This document shows positions 55,057 through 64,000 of a stretch of 64,000 nt of DNA, in pieces; the first letter of the stretch is position 1; each line of letters starts with the position of its first letter. The position numbers and the translations under genes are program-made. Source of the DNA: Photobacterium alginatilyticum. Lineage in GTDB: Bacteria > Pseudomonadota > Gammaproteobacteria > Enterobacterales > Vibrionaceae. Where the stretch lies: positions 23,364 to 87,363 of the forward strand of contig NZ_RSEJ01000002.1 of NCBI RefSeq assembly GCF_009910675.1, given 5' to 3'. A model generated the notes under the pieces. That model made no database searches. It was given only the letters and a program-made list of their open reading frames with translations, and was not told the origin of the DNA.

Positions 55057-56511
55057 TTATTTTATCTCCCTGTTACTACCTGCCGCTTCCTGCCAGGCCT
55101 GTAATTTTCTATATATCGTCGATGGGCTGACTTCCAACAAGCCCGCTGCTCGGGGAATATTTCCCTCACACGCATCAATCGCCGCCTGAATGGCGCGTTT
55201 CTCAACAACCCACAAGGGCTCAATTTGCGATTTATCGATGGAATGATTGTGAGAAACCCCATCACGAGTGTCCGCATTATTTTGCGGTTCAGCAGTTAGC
55301 TGAACAGTACGTGCAATTTCTGCGCCATCTCCACCAGATATGGGCGGCGGAACCATATCCAACGTGACCTCTTCACCGGTATTCAGTACCACTATGTTTC
55401 GGATCACATTTTGTAGTTCACGGACATTCCCCTGCCAGCTATAGCGCTGAAACAGGTTGATGACCTCTGGAGAGAAGCGGCTAAAGTTCTTGCCTTCTTC
55501 TACTGACATCAGAGCCAGTAAAGCATGGGCAATTTCAATGACATCCTCGCCACGATCCCTGAGCGGCGGCAAGGTAACGGGAATCACATGCAGGCGATAA
55601 TACAAGTCTTCACGAAAACGCCCTTCCTGAACCTCAACCCATGGATTGCGGTTGGTTGCACACACAAAGCGAACATCCACGCTGCTAGTTTTGGATGAGC
55701 CGACTTTCTGGTAGGTGCCGGTCTGGATAAAACGCAGTAACTTGCTTTGCAAATCCAAATCCATTTCGCAAAGCTCATCGAGAAACAGTGTCCCCTTGTT
55801 AGCGAGCTCTACGGCTCCCTGCCTTTCGGTCGAGGCACCGGTAAACGCCCCTTTTACATGGCCAAACAGTTCGCTTTCTATGAGCTCTTTCGGAATCGCC
55901 GCACAGTTCAAGGCTACAAAAGGATGATCATTTCGCGGGCTTGCCGCGTGCACAGCTTCTGCACAGACTTCCTTACCTGTGCCGCTTTCACCGGTAATAA
56001 ATACCGTTGCCTTACTAGAAGCCGCAGACTCAATCACTCGATACACAGCCTGCATTGGAAGGCTGTTACCTATAAATCCTTGGTACTGTGCCCCGCCCTG
56101 TTTGGACTTCTGGCGCTCTTTCGGCGCTTTATTCTCTTCTTTTAGCGCGTTGTTAACGGTGATCCGCAAACGGTCCGCTTCACACGGCTTGATCAAAAAG
56201 TCCTGCGCACCATGACGCATGGCTTCTACGGCCACGTCGATAGAACCATGTGCCGTCATGATCACCACCGGAATATTACCGTGATCTCGACGCACAGATT
56301 CCAGCACTTCCATGCCCGTCATGTCAGGCAGTCGAAGATCAAGCAATATTAAGTCAGGAGTAATATCTTTGACGAAGCTGAGTGCTTCCGTCCCGGTCCC
56401 GACAATACTGACCATTAAACCCAGGGGGTTTAGGTAAGATTTGTACAAGGCCGCAACCGAGGCGGTATCTTCTACCATTAATACTTGTCGCTGAGTTGAC
56501 CTGCTTTCCAT
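55057..56511 (-). CDS. luxO: Quorum-sensing sigma-54 activator LuxO
   Basis: Response regulator that, when phosphorylated at low cell density, activates qrr genes. The 484-aa protein has a receiver domain with D58 ([13 protein letters not shown]), the sigma-54 AAA+ domain with GESGTGKE, the GAFTGA loop ([14 protein letters not shown]) that contacts sigma-54, and a Fis-type helix-turn-helix at the end ([19 protein letters not shown]). Upstream are a LuxO box and a divergent qrr gene. Confidence 0.97.
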   Translation of the reverse strand: MESRSTQRQVLMVEDTASVAALYKSYLNPLGLMVSIVGTGTEALSFVKDITPDLILLDLRLPDMTGMEVLESVRRDHGNIPVVIMTAHGSIDVAVEAMRHGAQDFLIKPCEADRLRITVNNALKEENKAPKERQKSKQGGAQYQGFIGNSLPMQAVYRVIESAASSKATVFITGESGTGKEVCAEAVHAASPRNDHPFVALNCAAIPKELIESELFGHVKGAFTGASTERQGAVELANKGTLFLDELCEMDLDLQSKLLRFIQTGTYQKVGSSKTSSVDVRFVCATNRNPWVEVQEGRFREDLYYRLHVIPVTLPPLRDRGEDVIEIAHALLALMSVEEGKNFSRFSPEVINLFQRYSWQGNVRELQNVIRNIVVLNTGEEVTLDMVPPPISGGDGAEIARTVQLTAEPQNNADTRDGVSHNHSIDKSQIEPLWVVEKRAIQAAIDACEGNIPRAAGLLEVSPSTIYRKLQAWQEAAGSNREIK

Positions 56512-56617
56512 TGCCCCTCCAAAGCCTTTCTTCCTAAACTAATTGTAATCAATAGAAAAAAAACTGTTATGAGAAATTTCAAATTTTCTAAACTCCTATT
56601 ATGAATCGCATATTGAT

Positions 56618-56630
56618 TTGCAAAATGCAA
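56618..56630 (+). promoter_or_regulatory. LuxO-binding site upstream of qrr
   Basis: TTGCAAAATGCAA matches the LuxO box TTGCA-W3-TGCAA at every position. It lies about 95 bases before the sigma-54 promoter and 107 bases before luxO, so it can serve qrr activation and luxO autoregulation. Confidence 0.8.
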
Positions 56631-56713
56631 ATAACAACGCGATAGATAAAGAAAACGGTGACAAATTACTCGTGAAGCGTCGCAAAAAAGTCCAATTATC
56701 GGGGTCAAAAAAG

Positions 56714-56730
56714 TTGGCACGGAGTCTGCA
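56714..56730 (+). promoter_or_regulatory. Sigma-54 promoter of qrr
   Basis: TTGGCACGGAGTCTGCA has the -24 element TGGCACG and the -12 element TGC with correct spacing; the transcript should begin near 56740. Confidence 0.92.
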
Positions 56731-56739
56731 TTAATTAAA

Positions 56740-56844
56740 TTGACTCTTTCCTGAGAGTCAACCTAGCCAACTGACGTTGTTTGTGGAATTATTTCACTAA
56801 AACAATGACGCCAACCGAATCTGTTCTCGGTTGGCTTTTTTTTT
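56740..56844 (+). ncRNA. qrr1: Qrr quorum-regulatory small RNA
   Basis: Hfq-dependent sRNA of about 105 nt controlling the master quorum regulator mRNA (luxR/hapR type). It has a 5' hairpin TTGACTC/GAGTCAA, the invariant Qrr core CCTAGCCAACTGACGTTGTT at 56762-56781, and a terminator stem GCCAACCGA / TCGGTTGGC followed by T9. Position between luxO and uvrB equals qrr1 of other vibrios. Confidence 0.95.
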
Positions 56845-56861
56845 ATGGGGGTCGGGAGGAG

Positions 56862-56884
56862 TAAAAGAGCCTAACCAGGCCCTT
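56862..56884 (-). terminator. Weak terminator-like hairpin after uvrB
   Basis: AAGGGCCT / AGGCTCTT stem with one mismatch on the minus strand, then TTACT. Located directly after the uvrB stop and facing the qrr terminator. Confidence 0.4.
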
Positions 56885-56890
56885 GTGACG

Positions 56891-58915
56891 TTAGCTGTTT
56901 ACGATGAACTGCTCTCGCATCGAGTGGATCTTATCGCGCAATTCAGCGGCTTTCTCAAATTCCAGGTTCTGTGCCAAGTCATACATTTCTGATTCCAGCT
57001 GCTGAATCTCAATTTCCAGCTGCTGTGGTGACATCGTCGTATACGTACCTTTCTGTTCGGCAACCTGATGAAGCTGGGCCGCCTTATTTGGCTTGCGACG
57101 CTTACCCGGCTGACCTAATTCCATGATATCCGATACCGCCTTGTTAAGCGCCTTAGGAACAATGCCGCGCTCTTCATTATAGGCTTGCTGCTTTTCTCGA
57201 CGGCGATTGGTTTCGTTCATAGCCCGCTCCATCGAGCCCGTTATGCGATCAGCATACAATATTGCCTTACCTTCAAGGTTTCGGGCTGCACGTCCGATGG
57301 TCTGGATCAGCGAACGCTCCGAGCGAAGGAACCCCTCTTTATCAGCATCAAGAATCGCCACCAGGGAAACCTCAGGCATATCCAGGCCTTCTCGCAGCAA
57401 GTTTATCCCTACCAGTACATCAAACTCACCCAGACGCAGGTCCCGAATGATCTCGACCCGCTCAACCGTATCAATATCCGAATGAAGATAACGTACCCTG
57501 ACACCATGCTCATCCAGGTACTCGGTCAGATCCTCTGCCATCCTCTTTGTCAGTGTCGTAACCAGCACCCGTTCGCCTTTGGCCTCGCGGATCCTAATCT
57601 CTGACAACAAGTCATCAACCTGGGTCGCCACCGGACGAACTTCAATCTGTGGATCAAGCAGTCCTGTCGGGCGCACAACCTGCTCGGCAATATCACCACC
57701 CGACTGCTCGATTTCATAGTTTCCCGGCGTTGCAGAAACGTAGAGGGTCTGCGGTGCCAGCGACTCAAACTCCTCAAACTTAAGCGGACGGTTGTCGAGG
57801 GCAGACGGCAATCGAAAACCGTACTCGACAAGATTTTCCTTACGAGAGCGGTCACCACGGTACATGGCACCAATTTGCGAGACGGTAACATGCGACTCAT
57901 CAATGATAAGCAGGCCATCGGCCGGCAGGTAATCAAACAATGTCGGAGGCGGCTCTCCCTCCGCTCGGCCACTGAGGTAGCGCGAGTAGTTTTCGATCCC
58001 CGAACAAAAGCCCAGCTCATTCATCATTTCAATATCAAACTGGGTGCGCTGAGCTATGCGCTGCTCTTCCACTAGCTTGTTATTTTCTAAAAGTTGTTTT
58101 TTACGTACCTCGAGCTCAACTTTGATTTTTTCTACCGCTTCAAGAATACGTTCACGCGGTGTGACATAGTGAGTCTTTGGATAAATAGTGCAGCGAGGCA
58201 GGTCACGCTGAAGTACGGCTCCCGTCAGCGGATCAAATGCGCTGATGCAATCCACCTCGTCATCGAACAGTTCAATCCGTACCGCATTTTTTTCCGATTC
58301 AGCCGGAAAAATATCAATGACTTCGCCCCGGACACGGAAAGTACCTCGCTCAAAGGCAATATCGTTCCGGGTGTATTGCAGTTCAGCCAGTCGGCGAAGA
58401 ATATCCCGTTGGTCCAACATATCGCCACGGCGAACATGCAACATCATCTTAAGGTATGAGTCCGGATCACCGAGGCCATAAATCGCAGAGACGGAAGCAA
58501 TAATAATAACGTCACGTCGCTCCATCAGAGCCTTGGTTGCCGATAGGCGCATCTGCTCAATATGGGCATTCACCGACGCATCTTTCTCTATAAAGGTATC
58601 GGTCGTCGGAACATAAGCTTCCGGCTGGTAATAGTCATAGTACGAAACAAAGTATTCCACGGCGTTATCCGGAAAAAACTCCTTCATTTCGCCATAGAGC
58701 TGAGCCGCCAGTGTTTTATTGGGGGCAAGGATCAAGGTTGGCCGATCCGCTTCTGCTATGACATTGGCTACGGTAAAAGTCTTCCCCGATCCCGTCACCC
58801 CCAGTAATGTCTGGTGAGCAAGCCCCGCATCCAAGCCTTCCAGCAACTGATTAATTGCTGTGGGCTGATCGCCGGAAGGAGAAAAGCGGGAAGATAAATT
58901 AAACGTTTTGCTCAT
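56891..58915 (-). CDS. uvrB: Excinuclease ABC subunit B
   Basis: Damage-verification helicase of nucleotide excision repair, 674 aa. Walker [16 protein letters not shown] near residues 37-51, beta-hairpin region with [17 protein letters not shown] (Walker B), helicase motif [19 protein letters not shown], and the C-terminal UVR domain ([20 protein letters not shown]) that binds UvrC. I chose ATG 58915 ([20 protein letters not shown]); 12 upstream in-frame residues lack similarity. Confidence 0.97.
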   Translation of the reverse strand: MSKTFNLSSRFSPSGDQPTAINQLLEGLDAGLAHQTLLGVTGSGKTFTVANVIAEADRPTLILAPNKTLAAQLYGEMKEFFPDNAVEYFVSYYDYYQPEAYVPTTDTFIEKDASVNAHIEQMRLSATKALMERRDVIIIASVSAIYGLGDPDSYLKMMLHVRRGDMLDQRDILRRLAELQYTRNDIAFERGTFRVRGEVIDIFPAESEKNAVRIELFDDEVDCISAFDPLTGAVLQRDLPRCTIYPKTHYVTPRERILEAVEKIKVELEVRKKQLLENNKLVEEQRIAQRTQFDIEMMNELGFCSGIENYSRYLSGRAEGEPPPTLFDYLPADGLLIIDESHVTVSQIGAMYRGDRSRKENLVEYGFRLPSALDNRPLKFEEFESLAPQTLYVSATPGNYEIEQSGGDIAEQVVRPTGLLDPQIEVRPVATQVDDLLSEIRIREAKGERVLVTTLTKRMAEDLTEYLDEHGVRVRYLHSDIDTVERVEIIRDLRLGEFDVLVGINLLREGLDMPEVSLVAILDADKEGFLRSERSLIQTIGRAARNLEGKAILYADRITGSMERAMNETNRRREKQQAYNEERGIVPKALNKAVSDIMELGQPGKRRKPNKAAQLHQVAEQKGTYTTMSPQQLEIEIQQLESEMYDLAQNLEFEKAAELRDKIHSMREQFIVNS

Positions 58916-59437
58916 ACTGAAGTTCCGTAGTAAGGAGGACTTATGGGACATTTTGCTGTTATGACAAGGCTTGTCAATAATCAGGCTTGTTCACCTTCCC
59001 ATCCCCCCACCTCTGTCCATTTCCCCTCAGTCAAAACGATTGCTTTTCAGCGGGAAGAAAAAAGCGCAAAAAATTTAAAATCAGGGATTGAACAATTTTA
59101 TCCTTAGGCGTATTATCACCGCCCACGAACAAGAATGACTTTGTTCAGCTATACTTCAGGTTGGCGATTAAAAGCCTATAAAATCCCTCAAAAACACTCT
59201 CTTCAAGAGCGATCATCCACAGCTTTTCCCACAATTGATTCAAATCAATTCACAAGCAACCGTATACTTGGCATTCTCTAAAGTATTTATTCTAATTGAT
59301 TCATATATATTCTGCCGTTTATTCCTATATCGCTATAATACAACTATTTATTCTTCCTACGACCATGCTGTACAAAATATAACCACAGCGCTCTACCTGT
59401 CGCCATCACGGCTTTTTCCAAGCATCCATCAACACAC

Positions 59438-59460
59438 TTATCCACAGTTTCCGTGGATAA
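59438..59460. repeat. Inverted pair of DnaA-box-like 9-mers
   Basis: TTATCCACA (59438-59446) is a perfect DnaA box; CGTGGATAA (59452-59460) is the same box on the other strand with one change. Both arms form TTATCCAC / GTGGATAA. A third near match TCATCCACA is at 59213-59221. Confidence 0.6.
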
Positions 59461-59568
59461 CTCACCTAACCCCTTGCCAAGTCTGGGCCGAACAAAATCA
59501 AGTGAATTTTAATCGCAATTTTAGAAATCAGTTTTGCACTGTTATTATCGGTATCCACTCGCCTCGAC

Positions 59569-59598
59569 AAAAAACGGCAAGCCGTAGCCTGCCGTTAT
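59569..59598 (-). terminator. Intrinsic terminator of pepE
   Basis: AACGGCA / TGCCGTT stem with a ten-base loop and TTTTTTG on the minus strand, 20 bases after the stop. Confidence 0.85.
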
Positions 59599-59616
59599 CT
59601 TATGCTTAGAAGCTAT

Positions 59617-60354
59617 CTAGCAGCTGTGCGCCATCAGAAACTGAATATCCTCCTGCTCAGAATAATATACTGGCTCGTTTCCATAGCTAAAGAGCTTGAG
59701 ATCCTTGCCGTTTGCACTGTGATAACTAAGCTGACCGTTATGCAAATGCAGCCAGGTCCCTTCAGGAATACCAATAACAGGTTCGTGCTTGTTCACCTCC
59801 AGAAACTCCTGAATGCGCTCATCCCGGGTTTCCCCGTTATGACCTTCTACTTTCGCTTCCAGATAATGCGGGTTGATTTGGAACGGTACCAAATTCAGTG
59901 ACGGCAATACGGCACCGGTAATAATTGGCATATCGTTGGTAGTACGAATCGTCGGACAGGTAATGTTCGTACCGGCACTCCAGCCGATATAAGGAACACC
60001 CCGGCCAAGCACAGCTTTGCGTATTGGACCGACAAGCCCCAAGTCATGCAGTGTCTTGTTCAGGACCCAAGTATTTCCGCCACTCACCAAAATGCCATCT
60101 GCCGCCTGTAGCGCAGCAACAGGATCATCAGCCTGATGAAGGCCTGTAACCTGGCAGTCCAGTGCGAGAGCATCAAATGTCTGCTGAACCATGGCCACAC
60201 GATCATCATGACTTGAACGAATAACCGCATACGGGATCAGCACCCAGTTTTTGGCGCCGGTGCGTTGTACCTGTTCGATGATGGCTTCACCGGCAAATTC
60301 CATAACATGTTCGTTTCCGGCGATCTTGCCGTTGCTCAACATTAAGATATCCAT
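59617..60354 (-). CDS. pepE: Dipeptidase E (alpha-aspartyl dipeptidase)
   Basis: Cytosolic S51 serine peptidase splitting Asp-X dipeptides. The 245-aa protein has the nucleophile Ser126 in GWSAGTNI, the preceding DGILVSGGNTWVLNKTL and the His region INPHYLEAKVEGHNGETRDERI. Start at ATG 60354 (MDILMLSNGK, AAGGGGA upstream); the frame continues upstream for 45 codons but without similarity. Confidence 0.95.
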   Translation of the reverse strand: MDILMLSNGKIAGNEHVMEFAGEAIIEQVQRTGAKNWVLIPYAVIRSSHDDRVAMVQQTFDALALDCQVTGLHQADDPVAALQAADGILVSGGNTWVLNKTLHDLGLVGPIRKAVLGRGVPYIGWSAGTNITCPTIRTTNDMPIITGAVLPSLNLVPFQINPHYLEAKVEGHNGETRDERIQEFLEVNKHEPVIGIPEGTWLHLHNGQLSYHSANGKDLKLFSYGNEPVYYSEQEDIQFLMAHSC

Positions 60355-60835
60355 CTTTATCCCCTTACGAATACTTGATAACGGCCAGCACCAATGCACC
60401 AGCATACTGTTTCTCATTGGTGTTGAACGCTGGTGTTGTTTTTTTGATTTTACGCCCAGTTGCCACATATAAAACCACTGAACGGTCATTTATGCAGTAC
60501 CTATCACTAAAGTACAGCCGTTAATCAAAAACGAAAACAACACACTTACATCCGCAGGCACACATATTCAAAAGGCAATCACAATTGTCATACATATGCT
60601 CAACAATCATGTCTAGTAGCCCTGAATGCATGTCGACACACTGCAAATATCAATCAGACAATACACACGATATTGTGCATGGCATCCATAAACCTTTCTT
60701 CTTAATTCGGGCTTAACCAAGTAATAACTGATGAAAAAATCAGCAATATTGAAAAACCCTGCAAGACAAGAGTTGTTATAGCTTGTGCAAAGGAAGATAA
60801 TATGCAGATCTCTAGCAAATTATAATTAAGACGGT
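60355..60835. other. Intergenic region pepE to rnfA
   Basis: About 480 AT-rich bases between divergent genes, expected to hold the promoters of pepE and the rnf operon. No convincing FNR, CRP or other operator was found by eye. Confidence 0.5.
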
Positions 60836-61417
60836 ATGACTGAATACCTACTACTACTTGTCGGTACAGTGTTAGTTAACAACTTTGTACTGGTAAAATT
60901 TTTAGGCCTTTGCCCGTTCATGGGCGTGTCTAAAAAACTGGAAACAGCAATTGGCATGGGTTTGGCAACAACGTTTGTACTTACCCTGGCATCCGTATGC
61001 GCGTATCTTGTTGAAGCCTATATCCTCGTCCCTCTTGGCATTCAATACCTTCGAACACTTAGCTTCATTCTGGTGATCGCTGTCGTGGTTCAGTTTACCG
61101 AGATGGTCGTCCATAAAACCAGCCCGACGCTTTATCGTCTGCTGGGAATATTCCTGCCACTAATCACGACAAACTGTGCGGTTTTGGGGGTTGCGCTCCT
61201 GAATATCAACGAACGCCACAATTTCATTGAATCTGTGGTGTATGGCTTCGGTGCTGCTATTGGCTTCTCGCTGGTCTTGGTGCTGTTTGCTTCTATGCGT
61301 GAGCGCATTGCCGCAGCAGATGTTCCGAGTCCTTTTAGAGGCGCCTCAATCGCCATGATCACAGCCGGTCTAATGTCTCTTGCCTTTATGGGCTTTACTG
61401 GATTGGTGAAACTATAA
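60836..61417 (+). CDS. rnfA: Rnf electron transport complex subunit A
   Basis: Inner-membrane subunit, 193 aa, of the sodium- or proton-coupled NADH:ferredoxin oxidoreductase (Rnf/Rsx). Six membrane helices are evident; start [20 protein letters not shown] and the [18 protein letters not shown] and [11 protein letters not shown] half-loops carry the two Cys that bind the intramembrane FeS cluster. One base from rnfB. Confidence 0.98.
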   Translation: MTEYLLLLVGTVLVNNFVLVKFLGLCPFMGVSKKLETAIGMGLATTFVLTLASVCAYLVEAYILVPLGIQYLRTLSFILVIAVVVQFTEMVVHKTSPTLYRLLGIFLPLITTNCAVLGVALLNINERHNFIESVVYGFGAAIGFSLVLVLFASMRERIAAADVPSPFRGASIAMITAGLMSLAFMGFTGLVKL

Positions 61418-61418
61418 A

Positions 61419-62000
61419 ATGAGCGGAATATTAATTGCAGTTATTGCAATCGCAGTACTTGCCGCGATTTTCGGTCTGGTCCTTGGCTTTGCCTCGATCC
61501 GCTTCAAGGTAGAAGCCGATCCGATTGTCGAGCAAATCGATAGCATTTTGCCGCAAACTCAGTGCGGCCAGTGCGGTTACCCTGGCTGCCGTCCTTACGC
61601 GGAAGCCATTGCCAACGGTGATGATATTAACAAATGCCCTCCCGGCGGCCAGCAAACCATAGAGAAACTGGCTGATTTGATGGGGGTAGATGTTCAGGAT
61701 TCGGCTCACGATGATGACAAAGGCCTGAAAAAAGTCGCATTTATCCATGAAGACATGTGCATCGGCTGTACCAAGTGCATTCAGGCATGTCCTGTTGATG
61801 CGATCGTCGGCGGCACTAAAGCGCTACACACCGTCATCAAAGATGAGTGTACCGGTTGCGATCTTTGTGTGGCACCTTGTCCGACCGACTGTATCGAAAT
61901 GGTTCCGGTAGAAATGACCCCGGAAAGCTGGAAGTGGGAGCTTAACAAAATCCCCGTCGTCAATATTCCTGCTGATACAAGCGCCAACAAGGTAGAGTAA
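61419..62000 (+). CDS. rnfB: Rnf electron transport complex subunit B
   Basis: Ferredoxin-like subunit of 193 aa: an N-terminal membrane helix ([19 protein letters not shown]), the four-Cys cluster [16 protein letters not shown] with C further on, and two 4Fe4S ferredoxin motifs [16 protein letters not shown] and [16 protein letters not shown]. Two bases separate it from rnfC. Confidence 0.98.
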   Translation: MSGILIAVIAIAVLAAIFGLVLGFASIRFKVEADPIVEQIDSILPQTQCGQCGYPGCRPYAEAIANGDDINKCPPGGQQTIEKLADLMGVDVQDSAHDDDKGLKKVAFIHEDMCIGCTKCIQACPVDAIVGGTKALHTVIKDECTGCDLCVAPCPTDCIEMVPVEMTPESWKWELNKIPVVNIPADTSANKVE

Positions 62001-62002
62001 CC

Positions 62003-64000
62003 ATGCTGTCAATCATCGAACAAATAAAACAGGGTCAGCTATGGGACTTCCCGGGCGGGATTCACCCACCAGAGCAAAAAGCCCTGTCCAGCCATTCTGA
62101 AATTGCCGAAGCCAAGATCCCTGGTGAGCTGGTGCTGCCCCTAAAACAGCACATCGGCGCCGTTGGTGATGTCTTAGTCACAGCCGGAGACAAAGTACTC
62201 AAAGGTCAGCCACTGACGCATGCCGACGTAGCACTGAGTGTACCGGTTCACGCCCCGACTTCAGGCACAATTAAGGCGGTAAAACCTCATACTATCGCCC
62301 ACCCTTCCGGCTTATCTGATCTTTGTATCATTATTGAGCCGGATGGCAATGATACCTGGGGTGAGAAAACAATCATCGCTGACTATCGCCAGACTGAAAC
62401 AGCAGATCTGATTGATCATATCCGCCTCCAAGGGATCTCCGGCATGGGCGGTGCAGGTTTTCCAGCCGGCCGTAAACTTCAAAGTGGTTTGGGAAAAACA
62501 GATATCCTGATCATTAATGCTGCTGAGTGCGAACCATATATCACTGCCGACGATCGCCTGATGCAAGATAACGCTCGCGATGTCGTTGAAGGCATTCGGA
62601 TCCTGAATCATATCCTTGTCCCCAAGCTCACTATCATCGGTATCGAAGATAACAAGCCGGAAGCAATCGAGGCGCTTCAACGCTGTATCAGCGAAGATGA
62701 CGGTATTGTTATTCGTGCAATCCCGACCAAATACCCTTCCGGTGGCGAGAAGCAGTTAATCAAGGTGCTGACAGGCAAAGAGGTTCCGACTAAAGGGATA
62801 CCTGCCGACATTGGCATCATGATGCATAATGTGGGAACCACGCATGCAATCAAGCGTGCCGTAGTTGACGGCGAACCCTTGATTCAGCGTGTTGTTACCG
62901 TCACCGGCAAAACGTTCAAACAGCCTGGCAACACCTGGGCATTGCTAGGAACACCGGTAAATTTCCTGCTGGAGCGTTTTGGCTATAAAGCCGATAAGAA
63001 ACTACCACGCGTGATCATGGGTGGCCCGATGATGGGTTTTACCCTGCCACACTGTGATGTTCCAATCACCAAGATTGCCAACTGTATTCTGGCTCCGACA
63101 CGCAAGGAAATTTCTCCGACAAACCATGAAATGTCCTGCATCCGCTGTACAGCGTGTGCCGAGGCCTGTCCGGTCTCCCTGCTACCGCAACAGCTACAGT
63201 GGTATGCCAAAGATCAGGACTATGCCAAATGCGAGGAATACAATCTCTTTGACTGTATTGAATGCGGAGCCTGTGCGTATGTCTGCCCAAGTGAAATCCC
63301 GCTGGTTCAATACTATCGCCAGGCCAAAGCTGAAATTCGTCAGCGTAAGCAAGATGAAGAGAATGCCGAGCGAGCCAAACAACGCTTTGAAGCCAAGAAA
63401 GCCCGTTTAGAGCGGGACAAGGCTGAGCGAGAGAACCGCTTTAAGAAAGCAGCTGATGATCGCCGCAAAGAAATGGCAGCTTCCGGAGGCGATGATGCGG
63501 TTGCTGCTGCTATAGCACGTGTTAAAGCCAAACAAGCAGCGGCCAGCACCAATGCCGACACCGACAAGAAACCAGCAGTTGCAGCAGCGATTGCCCGGGC
63601 AAAAGCCAAGCAGGCTGCAGCCCAGTCCGGTGACAGCCAAGTTTCTCAAGAGACTTTGCCTGACAATACGGAGATGGCAAAACTTCGCGAAGAACGCAAG
63701 CGCCTGGCTCGCGAGCGAAAAGCTACCAAACAGGCAGAAAGTACCGCTGATACGCCAGCATCGGAAACAACAGGCGATGCTAAAAAAGATGCAGTAGCCG
63801 CTGCCATCGCACGTGCCAAGGCTCGTAAAGCTGCGCAAGCGTCTGAGCAAGCTCAGGAAAAACCTGAGCCTGCAGCGACCGAAGCTGAGGCTGATCCGAA
63901 GAAAGCTGCCGTTGCTGCTGCCATTGCACGGGCCAAGGCTCGTAAAGCCGCGCAAGCGTCTGAAGCTGCTCAGGAAAAACCTGAGCCTGCAGCGACCGAA
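62003..64000 (+). CDS. rnfC: Rnf electron transport complex subunit C (3' end outside the window)
   Basis: NADH/FMN-binding subunit; 666 codons are present with no stop. It opens MLSIIEQIKQGQLWDFPGGI, has the FMN/NADH region GISGMGGAGFPAGRKLQ and NAAECEPYITADDRLM, and ferredoxin motifs CIRCTACAEACPVSL and CIECGACAYVCPSEIP. From about residue 435 it becomes a long Ala/Lys/Glu/Arg-rich tail carrying repeats of AVAAAIARAKARKAAQAS, as in many gamma-proteobacterial RnfC. The tail continues past the window edge. Confidence 0.97.
   Translation, partial: MLSIIEQIKQGQLWDFPGGIHPPEQKALSSHSEIAEAKIPGELVLPLKQHIGAVGDVLVTAGDKVLKGQPLTHADVALSVPVHAPTSGTIKAVKPHTIAHPSGLSDLCIIIEPDGNDTWGEKTIIADYRQTETADLIDHIRLQGISGMGGAGFPAGRKLQSGLGKTDILIINAAECEPYITADDRLMQDNARDVVEGIRILNHILVPKLTIIGIEDNKPEAIEALQRCISEDDGIVIRAIPTKYPSGGEKQLIKVLTGKEVPTKGIPADIGIMMHNVGTTHAIKRAVVDGEPLIQRVVTVTGKTFKQPGNTWALLGTPVNFLLERFGYKADKKLPRVIMGGPMMGFTLPHCDVPITKIANCILAPTRKEISPTNHEMSCIRCTACAEACPVSLLPQQLQWYAKDQDYAKCEEYNLFDCIECGACAYVCPSEIPLVQYYRQAKAEIRQRKQDEENAERAKQRFEAKKARLERDKAERENRFKKAADDRRKEMAASGGDDAVAAAIARVKAKQAAASTNADTDKKPAVAAAIARAKAKQAAAQSGDSQVSQETLPDNTEMAKLREERKRLARERKATKQAESTADTPASETTGDAKKDAVAAAIARAKARKAAQASEQAQEKPEPAATEAEADPKKAAVAAAIARAKARKAAQASEAAQEKPEPAATE
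63788..64000 (+). repeat. Tandem 117-bp (39-residue) repeat in the rnfC tail
   Basis: Copy 1 begins at 63788 and copy 2 at 63905; both encode AVAAAIARAKARKAAQAS followed by QEKPEPAATE, and the DNA of the shared core is nearly identical. More diverged copies of AVAAAIARxKAKQAA lie at about 63500 and 63575. The window ends inside or at the end of copy 2. Confidence 0.85.

Larger units (their letters stand above)
58916..59616. other. Intergenic region uvrB to pepE
   Basis: About 700 AT-rich bases, the largest gap. It holds the pepE terminator and a cluster of DnaA-box-like 9-mers (separate entries). A 124-codon frame at 59235 lacks a ribosome binding site and looks spurious. Confidence 0.6.

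Noticed and set aside
59438..59460. Possible replication origin
   Set aside because: Only two or three DnaA boxes, no AT-rich unwinding region with 13-mers, and no dnaA, gidA or rpmH nearby; oriC of chromosome 1 is expected elsewhere.
59235..59609. 124-codon frame in the uvrB-pepE gap
   Set aside because: No ribosome binding site, overlaps the pepE terminator and the DnaA-box pair, and the product has no recognisable features.
63407..63955. 182-codon minus-strand frame opposite the rnfC tail
   Set aside because: Produced by the Ala/Lys repeat codons of rnfC read backwards.

Overview
The window is a stretch of chromosome from a marine gamma-proteobacterium of the family Vibrionaceae. The best evidence is the quorum-sensing cassette luxU-luxO with a divergent Qrr small RNA (54.7-56.8 kb) next to uvrB. 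Gene order across the rest follows the Vibrio/Enterobacteria backbone: apbC/metG, serS-rarA-lolA-ftsK-lrp, trxB-cydDC-aat-bpt-infA-clpA-clpS-cspD, icd-rluE-mnmA-hflD-purB, moaABCDE/ybhK, rnfABC. Base composition is near 50% GC by eye, which with the orphan features suggests the Photobacterium or Grimontia/Enterovibrio side of the family; the genus is inference.

Layout. 0-4.9 kb: asmA (5' part only), udk and apbC/mrp on the minus strand, then metG on plus. 5.4-7.8 kb: a DAACS-family carboxylate/amino-acid symporter and a membrane-anchored protein of unknown function. 7.9-15.5 kb (minus): lrp, ftsK, lolA, rarA, serS. 15.7-24.0 kb: alanine dehydrogenase divergent from lrp, thioredoxin reductase, the cysteine/glutathione exporter CydDC, a glycine-zipper protein on minus, two N-end-rule aminoacyl transferases and IF-1. 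24.1-28.9 kb: clpA and clpS (minus), cspD (plus), icd (minus). 29.0-37.4 kb (plus): rluE, mnmA-hflD-purB, the nitric-oxide reductase pair norVW inserted before the ribosomal oxygenase roxA. 37.5-45.4 kb (minus): a chemoreceptor and oppABCDF. 45.4-49.6 kb is the most accessory part: two tiny candidate genes, an orphan MerR regulator, a porin and a ParB/Srx-like orphan. 49.6-52.4 kb (minus): moaABCDE behind a Moco-type leader. 52.7-54.7 kb: a 75-aa unknown, a LON-domain protein and ybhK. 54.7-60.4 kb: luxU, luxO, qrr, uvrB, pepE. 60.8-64 kb: rnfA, rnfB and the 5' part of rnfC.

Functional threads. Protein quality control is concentrated at 22-27 kb: Aat and Bpt create N-degrons, ClpS recognises them, ClpAP degrades them. 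Redox and respiration appear as TrxB, CydDC, NorVW and Rnf. Regulatory DNA visible in the sequence includes two NsrR-like boxes before norVW, a PurR-like box before mnmA-hflD-purB, a sigma-54 promoter plus LuxO box before qrr, and many intrinsic terminators. The window is mostly conserved core; I did not find a defence system, prophage, IS element, CRISPR array, tRNA or rRNA. The least explained items are the small genes at 46 kb, the ParB-like orphan, the three-hairpin element before trxB, the repeated 12-mer before cspD and the DnaA-box pair at 59.4 kb.
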